Shown here: piece after piece, positions 31,068 through 40,855 of the stretch | Layout of the letters: each line of letters opens with the position of its first letter | Numbering within the stretch: position 1 is the first letter of the stretch | Assembly (NCBI RefSeq): GCF_001590905.1 | Contig: NZ_BCTT01000005.1 | Coordinates: forward strand, 124,001-188,000 | Origin: Serratia grimesii NBRC 13537 | GTDB lineage: Bacteria > Pseudomonadota > Gammaproteobacteria > Enterobacterales > Enterobacteriaceae | DNA: 64,000 bases | Direction of reading: 5' to 3' | The notes under the pieces: generated by a model | Seen by the model: only the letters and a program-made list of their open reading frames with translations | Database searches by the model: none | What the model was told of the DNA's origin: nothing | Translations under genes and position numbers: made by a program

Positions 31068-31766
31068 TCAGACCAGACCGGTCTTCTGCTTCAGGCTTGC
31101 CATGACTTCGGCTTTGTTGATTTGGTACTGCTGTAGGCCGTTAGCACGTAGATGGCAGGCGGCACATTCACCACAACCGTTGCCCTTGATGCCGTTGTAG
31201 CAGGTCAGTGTTTCTTGCTGCACCAATGCTAACTGATGATAGTAATCCGCCAGCGCCCAGGTTTCTGCTTTGTTCAACCACATCAGCGGTGTTTCAAAAC
31301 GGATATCACGGGCGATACCCAACACTATCGCGTGATTCAATGCTTTGACAAATTCGTCTCGGCAGTCCGGGTAGCCGGAGAAATCGGTTTCGCACACGCC
31401 GGTGATCACGGCTTCTGCTTCAACCTGATAGGCATAGATCGCCGCTAGCGTCAGGAACAAAATGTTGCGGCCTGGCACAAAGGTACTTGGCAGCGCATTT
31501 TTTTCATCTGGGTTGTAGGCGGGGACCGGAATATTGTCACGGGTCAAGCTGCTGATCGCCAGTTCGTTGAGAAGACCTACATCCAGCAGCTTGTGCGCTT
31601 TGGCCCCCAGAGCCACCGACAGCTCCTGAGCCACCTCAATCTCAGCGCGATGGCGCTGGCCGTAATCGAAGGTAACGCAGTGAACTTCGTCATACTGCTG
31701 TAATGCCTGGATCAAGCAGGTCGTGGAATCTTGTCCACCGCTGAAAACGACAACCGCGCGCTTCAT
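31068..31766 (-). CDS. queC: 7-cyano-7-deazaguanine synthase
   Basis: Makes preQ0 from carboxy-deazaguanine for queuosine tRNA modification. 232 aa. PP-loop ATP motif SGGQDST (9-15). Zinc-binding cysteines in [19 protein letters not shown] near the C-terminus. AAGGTGAT precedes the ATG. Monocistronic by position. Confidence 0.97.
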   Translation of the reverse strand: MKRAVVVFSGGQDSTTCLIQALQQYDEVHCVTFDYGQRHRAEIEVAQELSVALGAKAHKLLDVGLLNELAISSLTRDNIPVPAYNPDEKNALPSTFVPGRNILFLTLAAIYAYQVEAEAVITGVCETDFSGYPDCRDEFVKALNHAIVLGIARDIRFETPLMWLNKAETWALADYYHQLALVQQETLTCYNGIKGNGCGECAACHLRANGLQQYQINKAEVMASLKQKTGLV

Positions 31767-31882
31767 AAAATCACCTTATTGGATTTGGCCTTTCCCGACA
31801 CACAATCGGGCGGCAGGATAAAAATGCGTTGCGGCAGCAATGGTAGCAGAAATAGCTGAATACCGCAGGGGCACACCTGTGT

Positions 31883-33610
31883 TCAGTCTGCTGAGAGCAG
31901 TTCTGTATTTTTTACCGGCGGCGGCAACCAGGCTTGGCAGAAGTCGAACCAACCGTAGGCAGTCAGGGTAACGCCATGGATGCGTGGTGGCGCGCTGATT
32001 TGATACTGGTAATGAAACAGGGGAGTGATGATCGCTGCTGTCATCAATTGCCGATAATAATCTTTTAACTGCTCATGACGCTGTTGCTGTGCTGGAAGTT
32101 GTTGGATCTTTTGTAGCGTCTGTTGCTGATGCTGCCAGCGAGAATCAGGCAGAATACCGCGCCACAGCGTATCTTGCCGTAGCCAGCTTTCTAATGTTGC
32201 CTCTGGCGACTCCCCAATTAGATTGTCCGCAAGTAGCAGGTCGGCCTGCCCGATTTGCTCGGCGCTTTGCCAGCGTTTGCCCGCGTAGTAGCGCACATCC
32301 AGTTCACAATCGTGTTGTGCCAACAGTTGCTGTAATGCAACGGTGACCGTTTCCAGCTCCACTGGGGGCCGGTACAACAATCTCAGCTTGGCTGGCAGGG
32401 CAATATGATCATCGACGTGATGTTGTGGGATCGCCCAACCGGGTAGCATTTCGTGGCTGGGGGTGATGACACTGTTTGGAACCGGCAGATTGGCCAGCAA
32501 ACCGGATTGCTGGATCAACATCAGCAGCTTTTTCCCTTGTGCCTCACTGAGCACGCCGTGTTTTAAATTCACCGCCAGATAGCACCAACCCAGGCTCATA
32601 CTGCGTTGTACCGGTCGGGCCAGTGCCAGGTCTTCCTGTTGGCCAATGGTAATGCGCACAGGGTGTTGGCAACTGGTATAAGCATCGCCGGTTTGCAGTT
32701 CCGGCGTGATCCAATACTCAATACTCTCCAGATAGGGATGCTGCAAATGGTAAAACGCGTGTTGTTCCAAACGCACCAAATGTGGTTCGTTGAGCGTCAG
32801 TTTAAACGGGCCTGCACCAATGCTTGGCGTATCCGGATGCGTGAGCAGACAAGGCAACTCTGCCAGTCGGTGCGCCAGCCAGTAATCTGGATGCTGTAAA
32901 TCAAACTGCAAGCACAGTGCATGCGGCAGACTGAGGGTGACAACGTTGGCCAGGCTGGGTTGGCTACGCGGATGTTTCAGCAGCTTTTCCAGCGTTTGCA
33001 GCAGTTGTTGCCCAGTCAAGGGGTCGCCGTTGTGCCAGCGCAATTGGCTGCGCAGAAAGAACTGCCAACGCAAACCGTCATGGCTGATTTGCCAGTGATG
33101 CGCCAGATCCGGTTGTGGCTCGGTATTACCGGTAATAAAGCGCGTCAGGCCGGCATGCAGAGTGGCGACCAAATGCTGTTCTGCACGGCCGGTGAGTGTT
33201 AGGGGATCCAGCGATTCCAGCGTCCGGTAGTAAGGGATACGCAGCGTTGGGCTGCCTGCCTGCCATTGGCCACCGAGATGTGGGTTGAGTAGTTTCTGTA
33301 AATGTTGTGGATCCAACTGCGCCATTTCCAATGCGCCCTGATGATCGCCATCATGTAACAGCCGTTGCAGGTGGGCGGCGCGGAGCTCATCGGGTGTTTT
33401 CAAACAATGCAGTCGTGCACGTTTGCCACGTCCGGGCTGCGACTGCCAGCTCAGCCAACCTTGATCCTGCAATTGCTGCACCAGGGTGCGGGCATGACGC
33501 TCACTGCAATAGAACATGGCGGCCAGCTCGCTGATGGTGATAGCGACTGGTGTACCACCCAGTTGCTGGTACAGGCGTTGGTATTGGCTGAGGCGGTGGG
33601 TCAGGCGCAT
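31883..33610 (-). CDS. ybaE: SgrR-family transcriptional regulator/solute-binding protein YbaE
   Basis: 575 aa (E. coli YbaE 566). An N-terminal winged helix of the SgrR_N type (about 1-115; ISELAAMFYCSERHARTLV is the helix-turn-helix) is fused to an SBP_bac_5-like peptide/solute-binding domain. There is no signal peptide, so it acts in the cytoplasm. The ligand and target genes are unknown. Divergent from cof; the 104-bp gap between them may hold its own operator. Confidence 0.9.
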   Translation of the reverse strand: MRLTHRLSQYQRLYQQLGGTPVAITISELAAMFYCSERHARTLVQQLQDQGWLSWQSQPGRGKRARLHCLKTPDELRAAHLQRLLHDGDHQGALEMAQLDPQHLQKLLNPHLGGQWQAGSPTLRIPYYRTLESLDPLTLTGRAEQHLVATLHAGLTRFITGNTEPQPDLAHHWQISHDGLRWQFFLRSQLRWHNGDPLTGQQLLQTLEKLLKHPRSQPSLANVVTLSLPHALCLQFDLQHPDYWLAHRLAELPCLLTHPDTPSIGAGPFKLTLNEPHLVRLEQHAFYHLQHPYLESIEYWITPELQTGDAYTSCQHPVRITIGQQEDLALARPVQRSMSLGWCYLAVNLKHGVLSEAQGKKLLMLIQQSGLLANLPVPNSVITPSHEMLPGWAIPQHHVDDHIALPAKLRLLYRPPVELETVTVALQQLLAQHDCELDVRYYAGKRWQSAEQIGQADLLLADNLIGESPEATLESWLRQDTLWRGILPDSRWQHQQQTLQKIQQLPAQQQRHEQLKDYYRQLMTAAIITPLFHYQYQISAPPRIHGVTLTAYGWFDFCQAWLPPPVKNTELLSAD

Positions 33611-33714
33611 GATGGGAAATCCGGAACAGTTTTCCAGAATTGTTCACTATTACTTCCGTAAATACCATCCCATACTGCAGGGACTGTAATCGCGTTCACA
33701 TTCACGAGGTCTTT

Positions 33715-34539
33715 ATGTATCGCCTGGCGGCTTTTGATATGGATGGCACTTTGTTGACACCGGATCACCGGGTTGGGCCGGAAACTCTGGCGGTGCTAAA
33801 GCAGCTTGTTGAGCGGGAAATGGTCGTCACCTTCGCGACCGGGCGTCACTATCTGGATGCGCAGCCGATCATGGCGCAACTGGGCCTGCAAGGCTACCTG
33901 ATTACCGGCAACGGTACGCGAGTCTATGACAATCAAGGGCAGCAGTTGCATGCCACCGATTTGCCTGCCGATATTGCCGAGGAGGTATTGCATACCCATT
34001 GGCGCACCGACGCCAGCATGCACGTATTCCGTGACGAAGGCTGGATGACGGAGTTCGCGGTGCCGGAGGATATGTTACAGGCACACCATTTGAGTGGCTT
34101 CCACTACCAACTTACCGAAGTGCGGCGCTTGCCGGCGTTTGGCAACAGCAAGGTTTGTTTTGTTGGACCGCACGAAGAACTGCTGAAGCTTCAGGTGCAG
34201 TTGCGACAGCATTTTGCGGCCCGTATCGACCTCTGCTTCTCCGCCTATGAATGTCTGGAGGTCTTGCCGTTAGGCTGCAATAAGGGCTCAGCGCTGGACA
34301 CGTTAAGCCGTCATTTGGGGCTGAAAATGGCTGACTGCATGGCGTTTGGTGATGCGATGAACGACAAGGAGATGCTGGCGGCGGTAGGACACGGTGTGGT
34401 GATGGGGAATGCCCTGCCACAGTTAAAGTCATTATTGCCACAGCTACAGGTTATCGGGCATTGCGAACAGCAGGCAGTGGCTCACTATTTACAACATTGG
34501 CTGCGTTCACCTTACCTCACCTATTCCCCCGAATTATGA
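33715..34539 (+). CDS. cof: HAD-family HMP-PP phosphatase Cof
   Basis: Haloacid-dehalogenase superfamily phosphatase, Cof subfamily; E. coli Cof hydrolyses the thiamine precursor HMP-pyrophosphate. 274 aa (E. coli 272). Motif I FDMDGTLL (residues 7-14), the ITGNGT segment, and motif [14 protein letters not shown]. The open frame begins 25 codons upstream, but GAGGTCTTT before ATG 33715 and family alignment choose the inner start. Confidence 0.95.
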   Translation: MYRLAAFDMDGTLLTPDHRVGPETLAVLKQLVEREMVVTFATGRHYLDAQPIMAQLGLQGYLITGNGTRVYDNQGQQLHATDLPADIAEEVLHTHWRTDASMHVFRDEGWMTEFAVPEDMLQAHHLSGFHYQLTEVRRLPAFGNSKVCFVGPHEELLKLQVQLRQHFAARIDLCFSAYECLEVLPLGCNKGSALDTLSRHLGLKMADCMAFGDAMNDKEMLAAVGHGVVMGNALPQLKSLLPQLQVIGHCEQQAVAHYLQHWLRSPYLTYSPEL

Positions 34540-34555
34540 GGTTTTCCTTACAGCC

Positions 34556-34584
34556 AGCCGGGTATGACTTACCCGGCTTTTTTT
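34556..34584 (+). terminator. cof terminator
   Basis: 8-bp perfect stem (34556-34563 with 34571-34578), 7-nt loop and a run of seven T residues. Confidence 0.9.
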
Positions 34585-34652
34585 ATCCCCTCGGTGTTTC
34601 ACGCCGCCATCTTGTGGGCCGCAACGCGAAATCTATGGGGAATGAGGCCGAT

Positions 34653-35696
34653 TTACAGGTCAGCTAGTTGCGCCAGATACGGTTTCAGGTCGCCGATATT
34701 GTTGCTGACCCATTCTTCGTTGTAATAGGTATCCAAATAACGTTCGCCGCTATCGCACAACAAGGTGACGATCGAGCCTTGTTCGCCGTTTTCCCGCATC
34801 TGTTTTGCCAGCTGTAATGCACCCCAGACGTTAGTGCCGGTGGATGCGCCCACTTTGCGCCCCAATACCGTCTCCAGCCAATGGATAGTCGCAACGCTGG
34901 CGGCATCTGGCACACGTAGCATGCTATCGACCACGGAAGGGATAAATGATGGCTCGGCACGAGGGCGGCCAATGCCTTCAATCCGGCTGCCACAACTGCC
35001 AATAAGGGTGCGGTCACGCTGGTGGAAACAATCATAGAATACCGAGTTTTCCGGATCGACCACCGTCAGGCTTGTGTCGTGCCCCTGATAGCGGATATAG
35101 CGGCCCAGCGTTGCTGAGGTACCGCCGGTTCCGGCGCTCATGACGATGTGTTTAGGGACCGGGAACGGTTCGCGTGCCATTTGACGGAAAATACTGTCGG
35201 CGATGTTGTTGTTGCCACGCCAGTCGGTAGCACGCTCGGCGTAAGTGAACTGATCCATATAGTGACCGTTGAGCTCTTTCGCCAGTTGTTCGGAGACGGC
35301 GTAAATCTGTGCTGCATGATCGACAAAGTGGCAACGACCACCGTAGAACGCGATCTGCTCAACTTTGCGGCGTGCGGTACAAGAAGGCATCACAGCAATA
35401 AAAGGCAAGCCAATCAATCTGGCGAAGTAGGCTTCAGATACCGCTGTACTGCCGGAGGATGCTTCGATAATGGTGGTGTTTTCGGTGATCCAACCGTTAC
35501 ACAGGCCGTACAAGAACAGCGAGCGCGCCAAGCGGTGCTTCAGGCTGCCGGTCGGGTGCGTGCTCTCGTCTTTCAGGTACAGGCAGATACCGGGAAATTC
35601 AGGGAGGTTCAGGCGGATCAGGTGCGTGTCGGCGGAGCGTTGAAAATCCGCTTCTATTTCACCGATAGCATATTTTACCCAAGAATTTGTCATCAT
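34653..35696 (-). CDS. ccdA: PLP-dependent cysteine desulfhydrase-like protein (cysteine synthase fold)
   Basis: 347 aa, fold type II PLP enzyme related to cysteine synthase/CBS. The Schiff-base Lys is Lys53 in [21 protein letters not shown] is the phosphate-binding Asn/Ser loop equivalent, and [17 protein letters not shown] the PLP-phosphate loop. It diverges from a DecR/CcdR-type regulator. In Pantoea ananatis a ccdA-ccdR pair encodes a cysteine-inducible desulfhydrase, which is the most likely role here: removal of excess cysteine as H2S, pyruvate and ammonia. E. coli lacks this gene beside decR. The symbol is by analogy; another cysteine synthase-like activity is possible. Confidence 0.75.
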   Translation of the reverse strand: MMTNSWVKYAIGEIEADFQRSADTHLIRLNLPEFPGICLYLKDESTHPTGSLKHRLARSLFLYGLCNGWITENTTIIEASSGSTAVSEAYFARLIGLPFIAVMPSCTARRKVEQIAFYGGRCHFVDHAAQIYAVSEQLAKELNGHYMDQFTYAERATDWRGNNNIADSIFRQMAREPFPVPKHIVMSAGTGGTSATLGRYIRYQGHDTSLTVVDPENSVFYDCFHQRDRTLIGSCGSRIEGIGRPRAEPSFIPSVVDSMLRVPDAASVATIHWLETVLGRKVGASTGTNVWGALQLAKQMRENGEQGSIVTLLCDSGERYLDTYYNEEWVSNNIGDLKPYLAQLADL

Positions 35697-35816
35697 CTGG
35701 CCTCAGAATAGGGGAGCTTATTTACCGCATAATATAGCCTGCCGCTAAGAAAAAAGGATTGCCATTTTTCCTGTTTAATCGCCTAATGGGAGAAAATTAT
35801 TCTCCTGGTTGACGAT

Positions 35817-36278
35817 ATGCTAGATAAAACAGACCGTAAATTACTTTGCATGCTGCAGCAGGACTGTACGCAGCCGCTACAGGCGCTGGCGGATGCGGTC
35901 AATCTCACGTCGACACCCTGCTGGAAAAGGCTCAAACGGCTGGAAGAAGAGGGCTATATCCGTGGACGGGTTGCGCTACTGGATAACGAAAAGCTCGGCC
36001 TGGGTCTGACAGCATTTGTGCTGATCAAAACCCAGCAGCACAGCAGCGAGTGGTATCAGCAGTTTGTGCAATTGACCAAGCAGATGCCGGAAGTGCTGGC
36101 GTTCTATCGCATGGCGGGAGAATACGATTACCTGATGCAGGTGGAGGTGGCGGATATGAAGAGCTACGACAGCTTTTACAAACGCCTGGTGAACGGTGTG
36201 CCGGGGTTAATCGACGTCACTTCCAGCTTCGCGATGGAAAAAATCAAATACACCACTGCACTGCCGGTTCCTGAGTGA
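35817..36278 (+). CDS. decR: Lrp/AsnC-family cysteine-responsive regulator DecR
   Basis: 153 aa; E. coli YbaO/DecR activates the cysteine detoxification operon cyuPA. N-terminal winged helix ([28 protein letters not shown]) and C-terminal RAM ligand-binding domain ([22 protein letters not shown]). Divergently transcribed from the desulfhydrase-like gene with 120 bp between, so it very likely controls it. An ERIC element follows before mdlA. Confidence 0.93.
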   Translation: MLDKTDRKLLCMLQQDCTQPLQALADAVNLTSTPCWKRLKRLEEEGYIRGRVALLDNEKLGLGLTAFVLIKTQQHSSEWYQQFVQLTKQMPEVLAFYRMAGEYDYLMQVEVADMKSYDSFYKRLVNGVPGLIDVTSSFAMEKIKYTTALPVPE

Positions 36279-36345
36279 AAAGTTCACCAAATTGGCGAAG
36301 TAACGGTGGTATCCTACTCTGCTGAGGCAGAATAAGAGATGAACC

Positions 36346-36470
36346 AATACCTTTTGAATTTCAAGTTGCAGCGAAGCAACCCGTTCGCTCCCGCCAGGCG
36401 CTTACTCTGATAAGTAACTTGGCGAGCGAGTGCAGGCAACAATGCTACGGCTTGAAAGGTGACAGGTATT
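36346..36470. repeat. ERIC element
   Basis: 125 bp between decR and mdlA, bounded by AATACC and GGTATT. Inner arms CGCTCCCGCCAGGCGCTTAC and TAACTTGGCGAGCGAG, centre TTACTCTGATAAGTAA. Ends 21 bp before the mdlA start, so it replaces the expected upstream promoter space. Confidence 0.9.
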
Positions 36471-36491
36471 TAAATTCTGGAATAAAACTGC

Positions 36492-38267
36492 GTGAAATTA
36501 TTTGCTCAAATCGGCTGGTATTTCCGCCGCGAGTGGCGTCGCTACCTCGGGGCGGTGGTGCTGCTGATCATCATTGCCATATTGCAATTGTTGCCGCCCA
36601 AGCTGGTGGGGATCATTGTGGATGGCATCACCGAAAAACAGATGTCCGGCGGGGTGCTGATGGCATGGCTGGGGCTGATGCTCGGTACTGCCGTGGTTGT
36701 TTACCTGCTGCGTTATGTGTGGCGGGTATTGCTGTTTGGCGCGTCCTATCAACTTGCCGTTGAGCTGCGTGAAAACTTCTACCGCCAACTTAGCCGTCAG
36801 AATCCTGCCTTCTATCTGCGTCACCGCACGGGTGATCTGATGGCACGTGCCACCAACGATGTCGATCGTGTGGTGTTCGCTGCCGGTGAAGGGGTGTTAA
36901 CGCTGGTCGATTCGCTGGTGATGGGATTGGCCGTGCTGGTCGTCATGAGCACCCAAATTAGCTGGCAGCTGACCCTGCTATCGCTCATTCCTATGCCGAT
37001 CATGGCGATAGTCATCAAATATTATGGCGATCAGTTGCACCAGCGTTTTAAATCAGCGCAGGCCGCGTTCTCCAGCCTGAACGATCAGGCGCAGGAAAGC
37101 ATGACCAGTATCCGCATGATCAAGGCGTTTGGCCTGGAAGATCACCAGTCCAATCAGTTTGCTGAAGTGGCTGCCCAAACTGGCGCTAAAAATATGCATG
37201 TGGCGCGGGTAGATGCCCGTTTTGACCCGACGATTTATATCGCCATCGGTACTGCCAATCTGTTGGCCATCGGCGGCGGCAGTTGGATGGTAGTGAACGG
37301 CTCCATGACGCTGGGTCAACTGACCAGCTTTGTGATGTACCTCGGCCTGATGATTTGGCCCATGCTGGCGCTGGCCTGGATGTTCAACATTGTCGAGCGC
37401 GGTAGCGCAGCCTATAGCCGTATTCGCAGTTTGTTGGACGAAGCACCTGCGGTGACGGATGGCGAGCATAGGTTGCCGGCCGGACGCAGTAGTCTGGCCG
37501 TTGATATCCGGGCGTTCCACTATCCTGGCAATACGCACCCGACACTGCACGATGTGACATTGAAGCTGGAGCCAGGGCAAATGCTTGGCCTATGCGGCCC
37601 GACCGGTGCCGGTAAATCGACGTTGTTGTCGTTGATCCAGCGTCAGTTTGATATTGATGATGGCCAGATCAGTTATCAGGGGTTGCCGTTGACTCAGGTG
37701 AAGCTCGACGATTGGCGTTCACGCTTGTCCGTGGTTAGCCAGACGCCGTTCTTGTTCTCAGACAGCGTGGCGAACAATATCGCGCTGGGCAATCCGGGGG
37801 CAACGCAGGAACAAATTGAGCGAGCAGCTCGGCTGGCCAGTGTGCATGACGACATTCTGCGCCTGCCTCAAGGTTATGAAACCGAAGTAGGCGAGCGTGG
37901 CGTGATGCTTTCCGGTGGGCAGAAGCAGCGTATCTCTATTGCCCGCGCCTTGTTGCTGGATGCGGAAATCCTGATCCTTGATGATGCGCTGTCGGCGGTG
38001 GATGGCCGTACTGAACATCAAATCCTGCATAATCTGCGTAGCTGGGGACAAAACCGTACGGTGATTATCAGCGCACACCGGCTATCGGCATTGACCGAAG
38101 CCAGTGAGATTCTGGTGATACAGCACGGTGGCGTGGCGCAACGTGGCCAGCATGCGTCTCTGGCGGCACAGCCGGGTTGGTATCGCGATATGTATCGTTA
38201 TCAGCAACTGGAAGCAGCGCTGGATGAGGCTCCTGAAGGCAGTGAGGAGATGTTAACCAATGAATAA
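36492..38267 (+). CDS. mdlA: Multidrug ABC exporter half-transporter MdlA
   Basis: 591 aa, ABCB-type half transporter: six membrane helices (about 1-310), then the nucleotide-binding domain with Walker [10 protein letters not shown], signature LSGGQKQRI and Walker [11 protein letters not shown]. Forms a heterodimer with MdlB; the substrate is not established. Translation starts at a GTG only 21 bp after an ERIC element, with no strong ribosome binding site. The end overlaps mdlB by 8 bp. Confidence 0.95.
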   Translation: MKLFAQIGWYFRREWRRYLGAVVLLIIIAILQLLPPKLVGIIVDGITEKQMSGGVLMAWLGLMLGTAVVVYLLRYVWRVLLFGASYQLAVELRENFYRQLSRQNPAFYLRHRTGDLMARATNDVDRVVFAAGEGVLTLVDSLVMGLAVLVVMSTQISWQLTLLSLIPMPIMAIVIKYYGDQLHQRFKSAQAAFSSLNDQAQESMTSIRMIKAFGLEDHQSNQFAEVAAQTGAKNMHVARVDARFDPTIYIAIGTANLLAIGGGSWMVVNGSMTLGQLTSFVMYLGLMIWPMLALAWMFNIVERGSAAYSRIRSLLDEAPAVTDGEHRLPAGRSSLAVDIRAFHYPGNTHPTLHDVTLKLEPGQMLGLCGPTGAGKSTLLSLIQRQFDIDDGQISYQGLPLTQVKLDDWRSRLSVVSQTPFLFSDSVANNIALGNPGATQEQIERAARLASVHDDILRLPQGYETEVGERGVMLSGGQKQRISIARALLLDAEILILDDALSAVDGRTEHQILHNLRSWGQNRTVIISAHRLSALTEASEILVIQHGGVAQRGQHASLAAQPGWYRDMYRYQQLEAALDEAPEGSEEMLTNE

Positions 38268-40038
38268 GGTGCAAAAGCTGTGGCCGACGCTGAAACGGTT
38301 GCTGGCTTATGGATCGCCGTACCGCAAACCGCTGGGGTTGGCGGTATTAATGCTGTGGGTCGCAGCTGCGGCGGAAGTCGCCGGACCCATTCTGGTCAGT
38401 TACTTTATCGATAACTATGTCGCCAAGGGCCAATTGCCGTTGATGATCGTCTGTGGGTTGGCCGCTGCTTACATTCTGTTGGAGTTGCTGGCGGCGGCTT
38501 TGCACTATTTTCAGGCATTGCTGTTCAACCAGGCGGCGGTTGGGGTGGTTCAACGTCTGCGTACGGATGTGATGGATGCTGCGTTACGTCAACCGCTGAG
38601 TGCCTTTGATACACAGCCGGTCGGTCAGTTGATCTCGCGGGTAACCAATGACACGGAAGTGATCAAAGATCTGTACGTGATGGTTGTGTCCACCGTGTTG
38701 AAAAGCGCCGCGCTGATTGGTGCGATGCTGGTAGCAATGTTCAGTCTCGACTGGCGTATGGCGCTGGTGGCGATCTGCATCTTCCCGGCGGTGTTTGTGG
38801 TGATGGGGATTTATCAGTATTACAGCATACCTATTGTACGCCGGGTACGTAGCTATCTGGCGGACATTAACGATGGCTTTAACGAAGTGATCAACGGTAT
38901 GGGGGTGATTCAGCAGTTCCGTCAGCAGATCCGCTTTGGTGAGCGCATGAGCGCCGCAAGCCGTTCTCATTACACAGCGCGTATGCAAACCCTCAGGTTG
39001 GATGGTTTCCTTCTGCGCCCACTGCTCAGCCTGTTTTCGGCGTTAGTGCTGTGTGGTTTGCTGATGTTGTTCGGTTTCAGTGGTGAGGGGGCAATTGGTG
39101 TCGGGGTGCTGTATGCCTTTATCAACTATTTGGGCCGTCTGAATGAGCCGTTGATTGAGCTGACGTCGCAGCAATCTATCCTGCAGCAGGCGGTGGTTGC
39201 CGGTGAACGTATTTTTGAACTGATGGATCGTCAGCAACAGAGTTACGGCACGGATGAACGTCCGCTGGAAAGCGGGCGCATAGATATTGACGATCTGAGC
39301 TTTGCCTACCGCGATGACAAAAAGGTGCTGCAGCATATTTCGTTGTCAGTACCTTCCCGCGGCTTCGTGGCGCTGGTCGGGCATACCGGCAGCGGTAAGA
39401 GTACGTTAGCCAACTTGTTGATGGGCTACTACCCCGTTAACCAGGGAGAGGTGCGTCTCGATGGACGTCCGCTAGCCAGTCTGTCACACCGTACGTTGCG
39501 ACAAGGTGTGGCGATGGTGCAGCAGGATCCGGTGGTGATTGCCGAGTCAGTACTTGCCAACGTGACGCTGGGACGCAATATCAGTGAGGAAGCGGTCTGG
39601 CAAGCGCTGGAAATGGTTCAACTGGCTGAGCTGGTGCGCGGTTTCCCGCAAGGTATTCACACGCGTTTGGGTGAGCAGGGTAACAATCTTTCCGTGGGGC
39701 AGAAACAGCTATTGGCGATGGCCAGAGTGCTGGTGCAGGCTCCGCAGATCTTGATCCTCGACGAAGCGACCGCCAACATTGACTCAGGCACTGAACAAGC
39801 GATCCAACGGGCGCTGCGGTTGATACGCGAACATACCACGTTGGTGGTGATCGCCCACCGCCTGTCGACCATTGTGGATGCAGATACTATTCTGGTACTA
39901 CATCGTGGTCAGGCTGTCGAGCAGGGCAATCATCAGCAACTGCTGGCGCAGCAAGGGCGTTACTACCAGATGTATCAGCTGCAACTGGTTGGTGAAGAGC
40001 TGGCTGCCGCCAACCGCGAAGAAACACAAACTGCATGA
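38260..40038 (+). CDS. mdlB: Multidrug ABC exporter half-transporter MdlB
   Basis: 592 aa, second half transporter, with six membrane helices and an NBD. Walker [10 protein letters not shown], Walker [10 protein letters not shown]. The signature is the variant LSVGQKQLL instead of LSGGQ, as also in E. coli MdlB; this suggests that the two ATP sites of the heterodimer are not equivalent. Overlaps mdlA by 8 bp. Its terminator is duplicated around a repeat (40043-40210). Confidence 0.95.
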   Translation: MNKVQKLWPTLKRLLAYGSPYRKPLGLAVLMLWVAAAAEVAGPILVSYFIDNYVAKGQLPLMIVCGLAAAYILLELLAAALHYFQALLFNQAAVGVVQRLRTDVMDAALRQPLSAFDTQPVGQLISRVTNDTEVIKDLYVMVVSTVLKSAALIGAMLVAMFSLDWRMALVAICIFPAVFVVMGIYQYYSIPIVRRVRSYLADINDGFNEVINGMGVIQQFRQQIRFGERMSAASRSHYTARMQTLRLDGFLLRPLLSLFSALVLCGLLMLFGFSGEGAIGVGVLYAFINYLGRLNEPLIELTSQQSILQQAVVAGERIFELMDRQQQSYGTDERPLESGRIDIDDLSFAYRDDKKVLQHISLSVPSRGFVALVGHTGSGKSTLANLLMGYYPVNQGEVRLDGRPLASLSHRTLRQGVAMVQQDPVVIAESVLANVTLGRNISEEAVWQALEMVQLAELVRGFPQGIHTRLGEQGNNLSVGQKQLLAMARVLVQAPQILILDEATANIDSGTEQAIQRALRLIREHTTLVVIAHRLSTIVDADTILVLHRGQAVEQGNHQQLLAQQGRYYQMYQLQLVGEELAAANREETQTA

Positions 40039-40042
40039 TTTC

Positions 40043-40064
40043 TGAGGCCGCTTTAGCGGCCTCA
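40043..40064 (+). terminator. mdlB terminator, copy 1
   Basis: Hairpin AGGCCGC/GCGGCCT immediately after the mdlB stop codon. The same hairpin with one mismatch in the 18-nt core recurs at 40193-40210. Confidence 0.75.
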
Positions 40065-40192
40065 GACTGCTGACAAAGCCCGTTATTAGGGAGAGCGTGC
40101 TGAAGGGGGCGTAGCGGCTTGCCCGCCGGAGCGCCCCTCGGTGCGCTAGGCCCGGGTATCTCGGATTCAAAGATAACGTTGTCATCAAACTC
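40065..40192 (-). repeat. Palindromic terminator-associated element, copy B
   Basis: Reverse-complement homologue of 10707-10833, differing at about seven positions by eye. Inverted ends TGACAAAG (40071-40078) and CGTTGTCA (40177-40184). It lies antisense relative to the upstream gene, whereas copy A lies in the sense direction. Confidence 0.85.
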
Positions 40193-40214
40193 AGGCCGCC
40201 TTAGCGGCCTCGTT
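40193..40214 (+). terminator. mdlB terminator, copy 2
   Basis: Near-identical repeat of the hairpin at 40043-40064, followed by CGTTCT. Belongs to the duplicated-terminator structure around copy B. Confidence 0.7.
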
Positions 40215-40289
40215 CTATTCCCACCACGCACCACAATCAAGCATCGCTGCGTTTTAAATCCCTTTCTCTGCACTTTTACGACGCGTCAC

Positions 40290-40304
40290 GCACCAAAATA
40301 GTGC
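40290..40304 (+). promoter_or_regulatory. NtrC-like binding site upstream of glnK
   Basis: GCACCAAAATAGTGC matches the NtrC enhancer pattern TGCACC-N5-GGTGCA in both half-sites. It lies about 120 bp upstream of the sigma-54 promoter, a normal enhancer distance. Confidence 0.7.
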
Positions 40305-40411
40305 GCAATATTTAATCAATTGCCTGTGCGCTAGCCTACCGTTGGCTAACGGTGTTGCGTTATAGCCCTGCTCAGTCAGTTAATTTGCTGAATTAGCGTA
40401 CAAAACCATTT

Positions 40412-40430
40412 GTGGCATAGCCTTTGCTTT
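40412..40430 (+). promoter_or_regulatory. Sigma-54 promoter of glnK-amtB
   Basis: TGTGGCATAGCCTTTGCTTT: GG at 40414-40415 and GC at 40426-40427, with exactly 10 bases between as required for RpoN promoters. Fits nitrogen-starvation control of glnK. Confidence 0.8.
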
Positions 40431-40480
40431 ATAAGACTCGTATCCGGGGTGAGTTTGGGCTTAATTCGTGGAGGGGCAAT

Positions 40481-40819
40481 ATGAAGCTGGTGACCGTGGT
40501 GATTAAACCATTCAAGCTGGAGGACGTGCGTGAAGCCCTATCCTCTGTAGGTATTCAGGGGCTGACCGTAAGCGAAGTGAAAGGCTTTGGTCGCCAGAAA
40601 GGGCATGCTGAGCTGTATCGCGGCGCTGAGTACAGCGTCAACTTCTTACCCAAAGTTAAAATCGACATTGCTATCGCTGACGACCAGTTAGATGAAGTAG
40701 TTGATGTCATTAGTAAAGCTGCCTATACCGGAAAAATAGGTGACGGCAAAATTTTCGTTGCCGAATTGCAACGTGTCATTCGCATTCGCACCGGCGAAAC
40801 AGATGAAGCAGCACTGTAA
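40481..40819 (+). CDS. glnK: Nitrogen regulatory protein P-II GlnK
   Basis: 112-aa PII signal protein. Tyr51, the uridylylation site, sits in the T-loop sequence GAEYSVNFLPK. It senses 2-oxoglutarate and ATP/ADP, and blocks the AmtB channel under ammonium shock. GGAGGGG precedes the ATG; the frame is open 19 codons upstream without support. amtB follows 36 bp on. Confidence 0.98.
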   Translation: MKLVTVVIKPFKLEDVREALSSVGIQGLTVSEVKGFGRQKGHAELYRGAEYSVNFLPKVKIDIAIADDQLDEVVDVISKAAYTGKIGDGKIFVAELQRVIRIRTGETDEAAL

Positions 40820-40855
40820 TCACAGGCTCAGTAAAGTAATGGGGATGGATTGATA

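Larger units (their letters stand above)
40039..40480. other. mdlB-glnK intergenic region
   Basis: 442 bp: duplicated terminator plus palindromic element (40043-40214), then about 265 bp of glnK control region with an NtrC-like site and a sigma-54 promoter. No gene seen. Confidence 0.75.
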
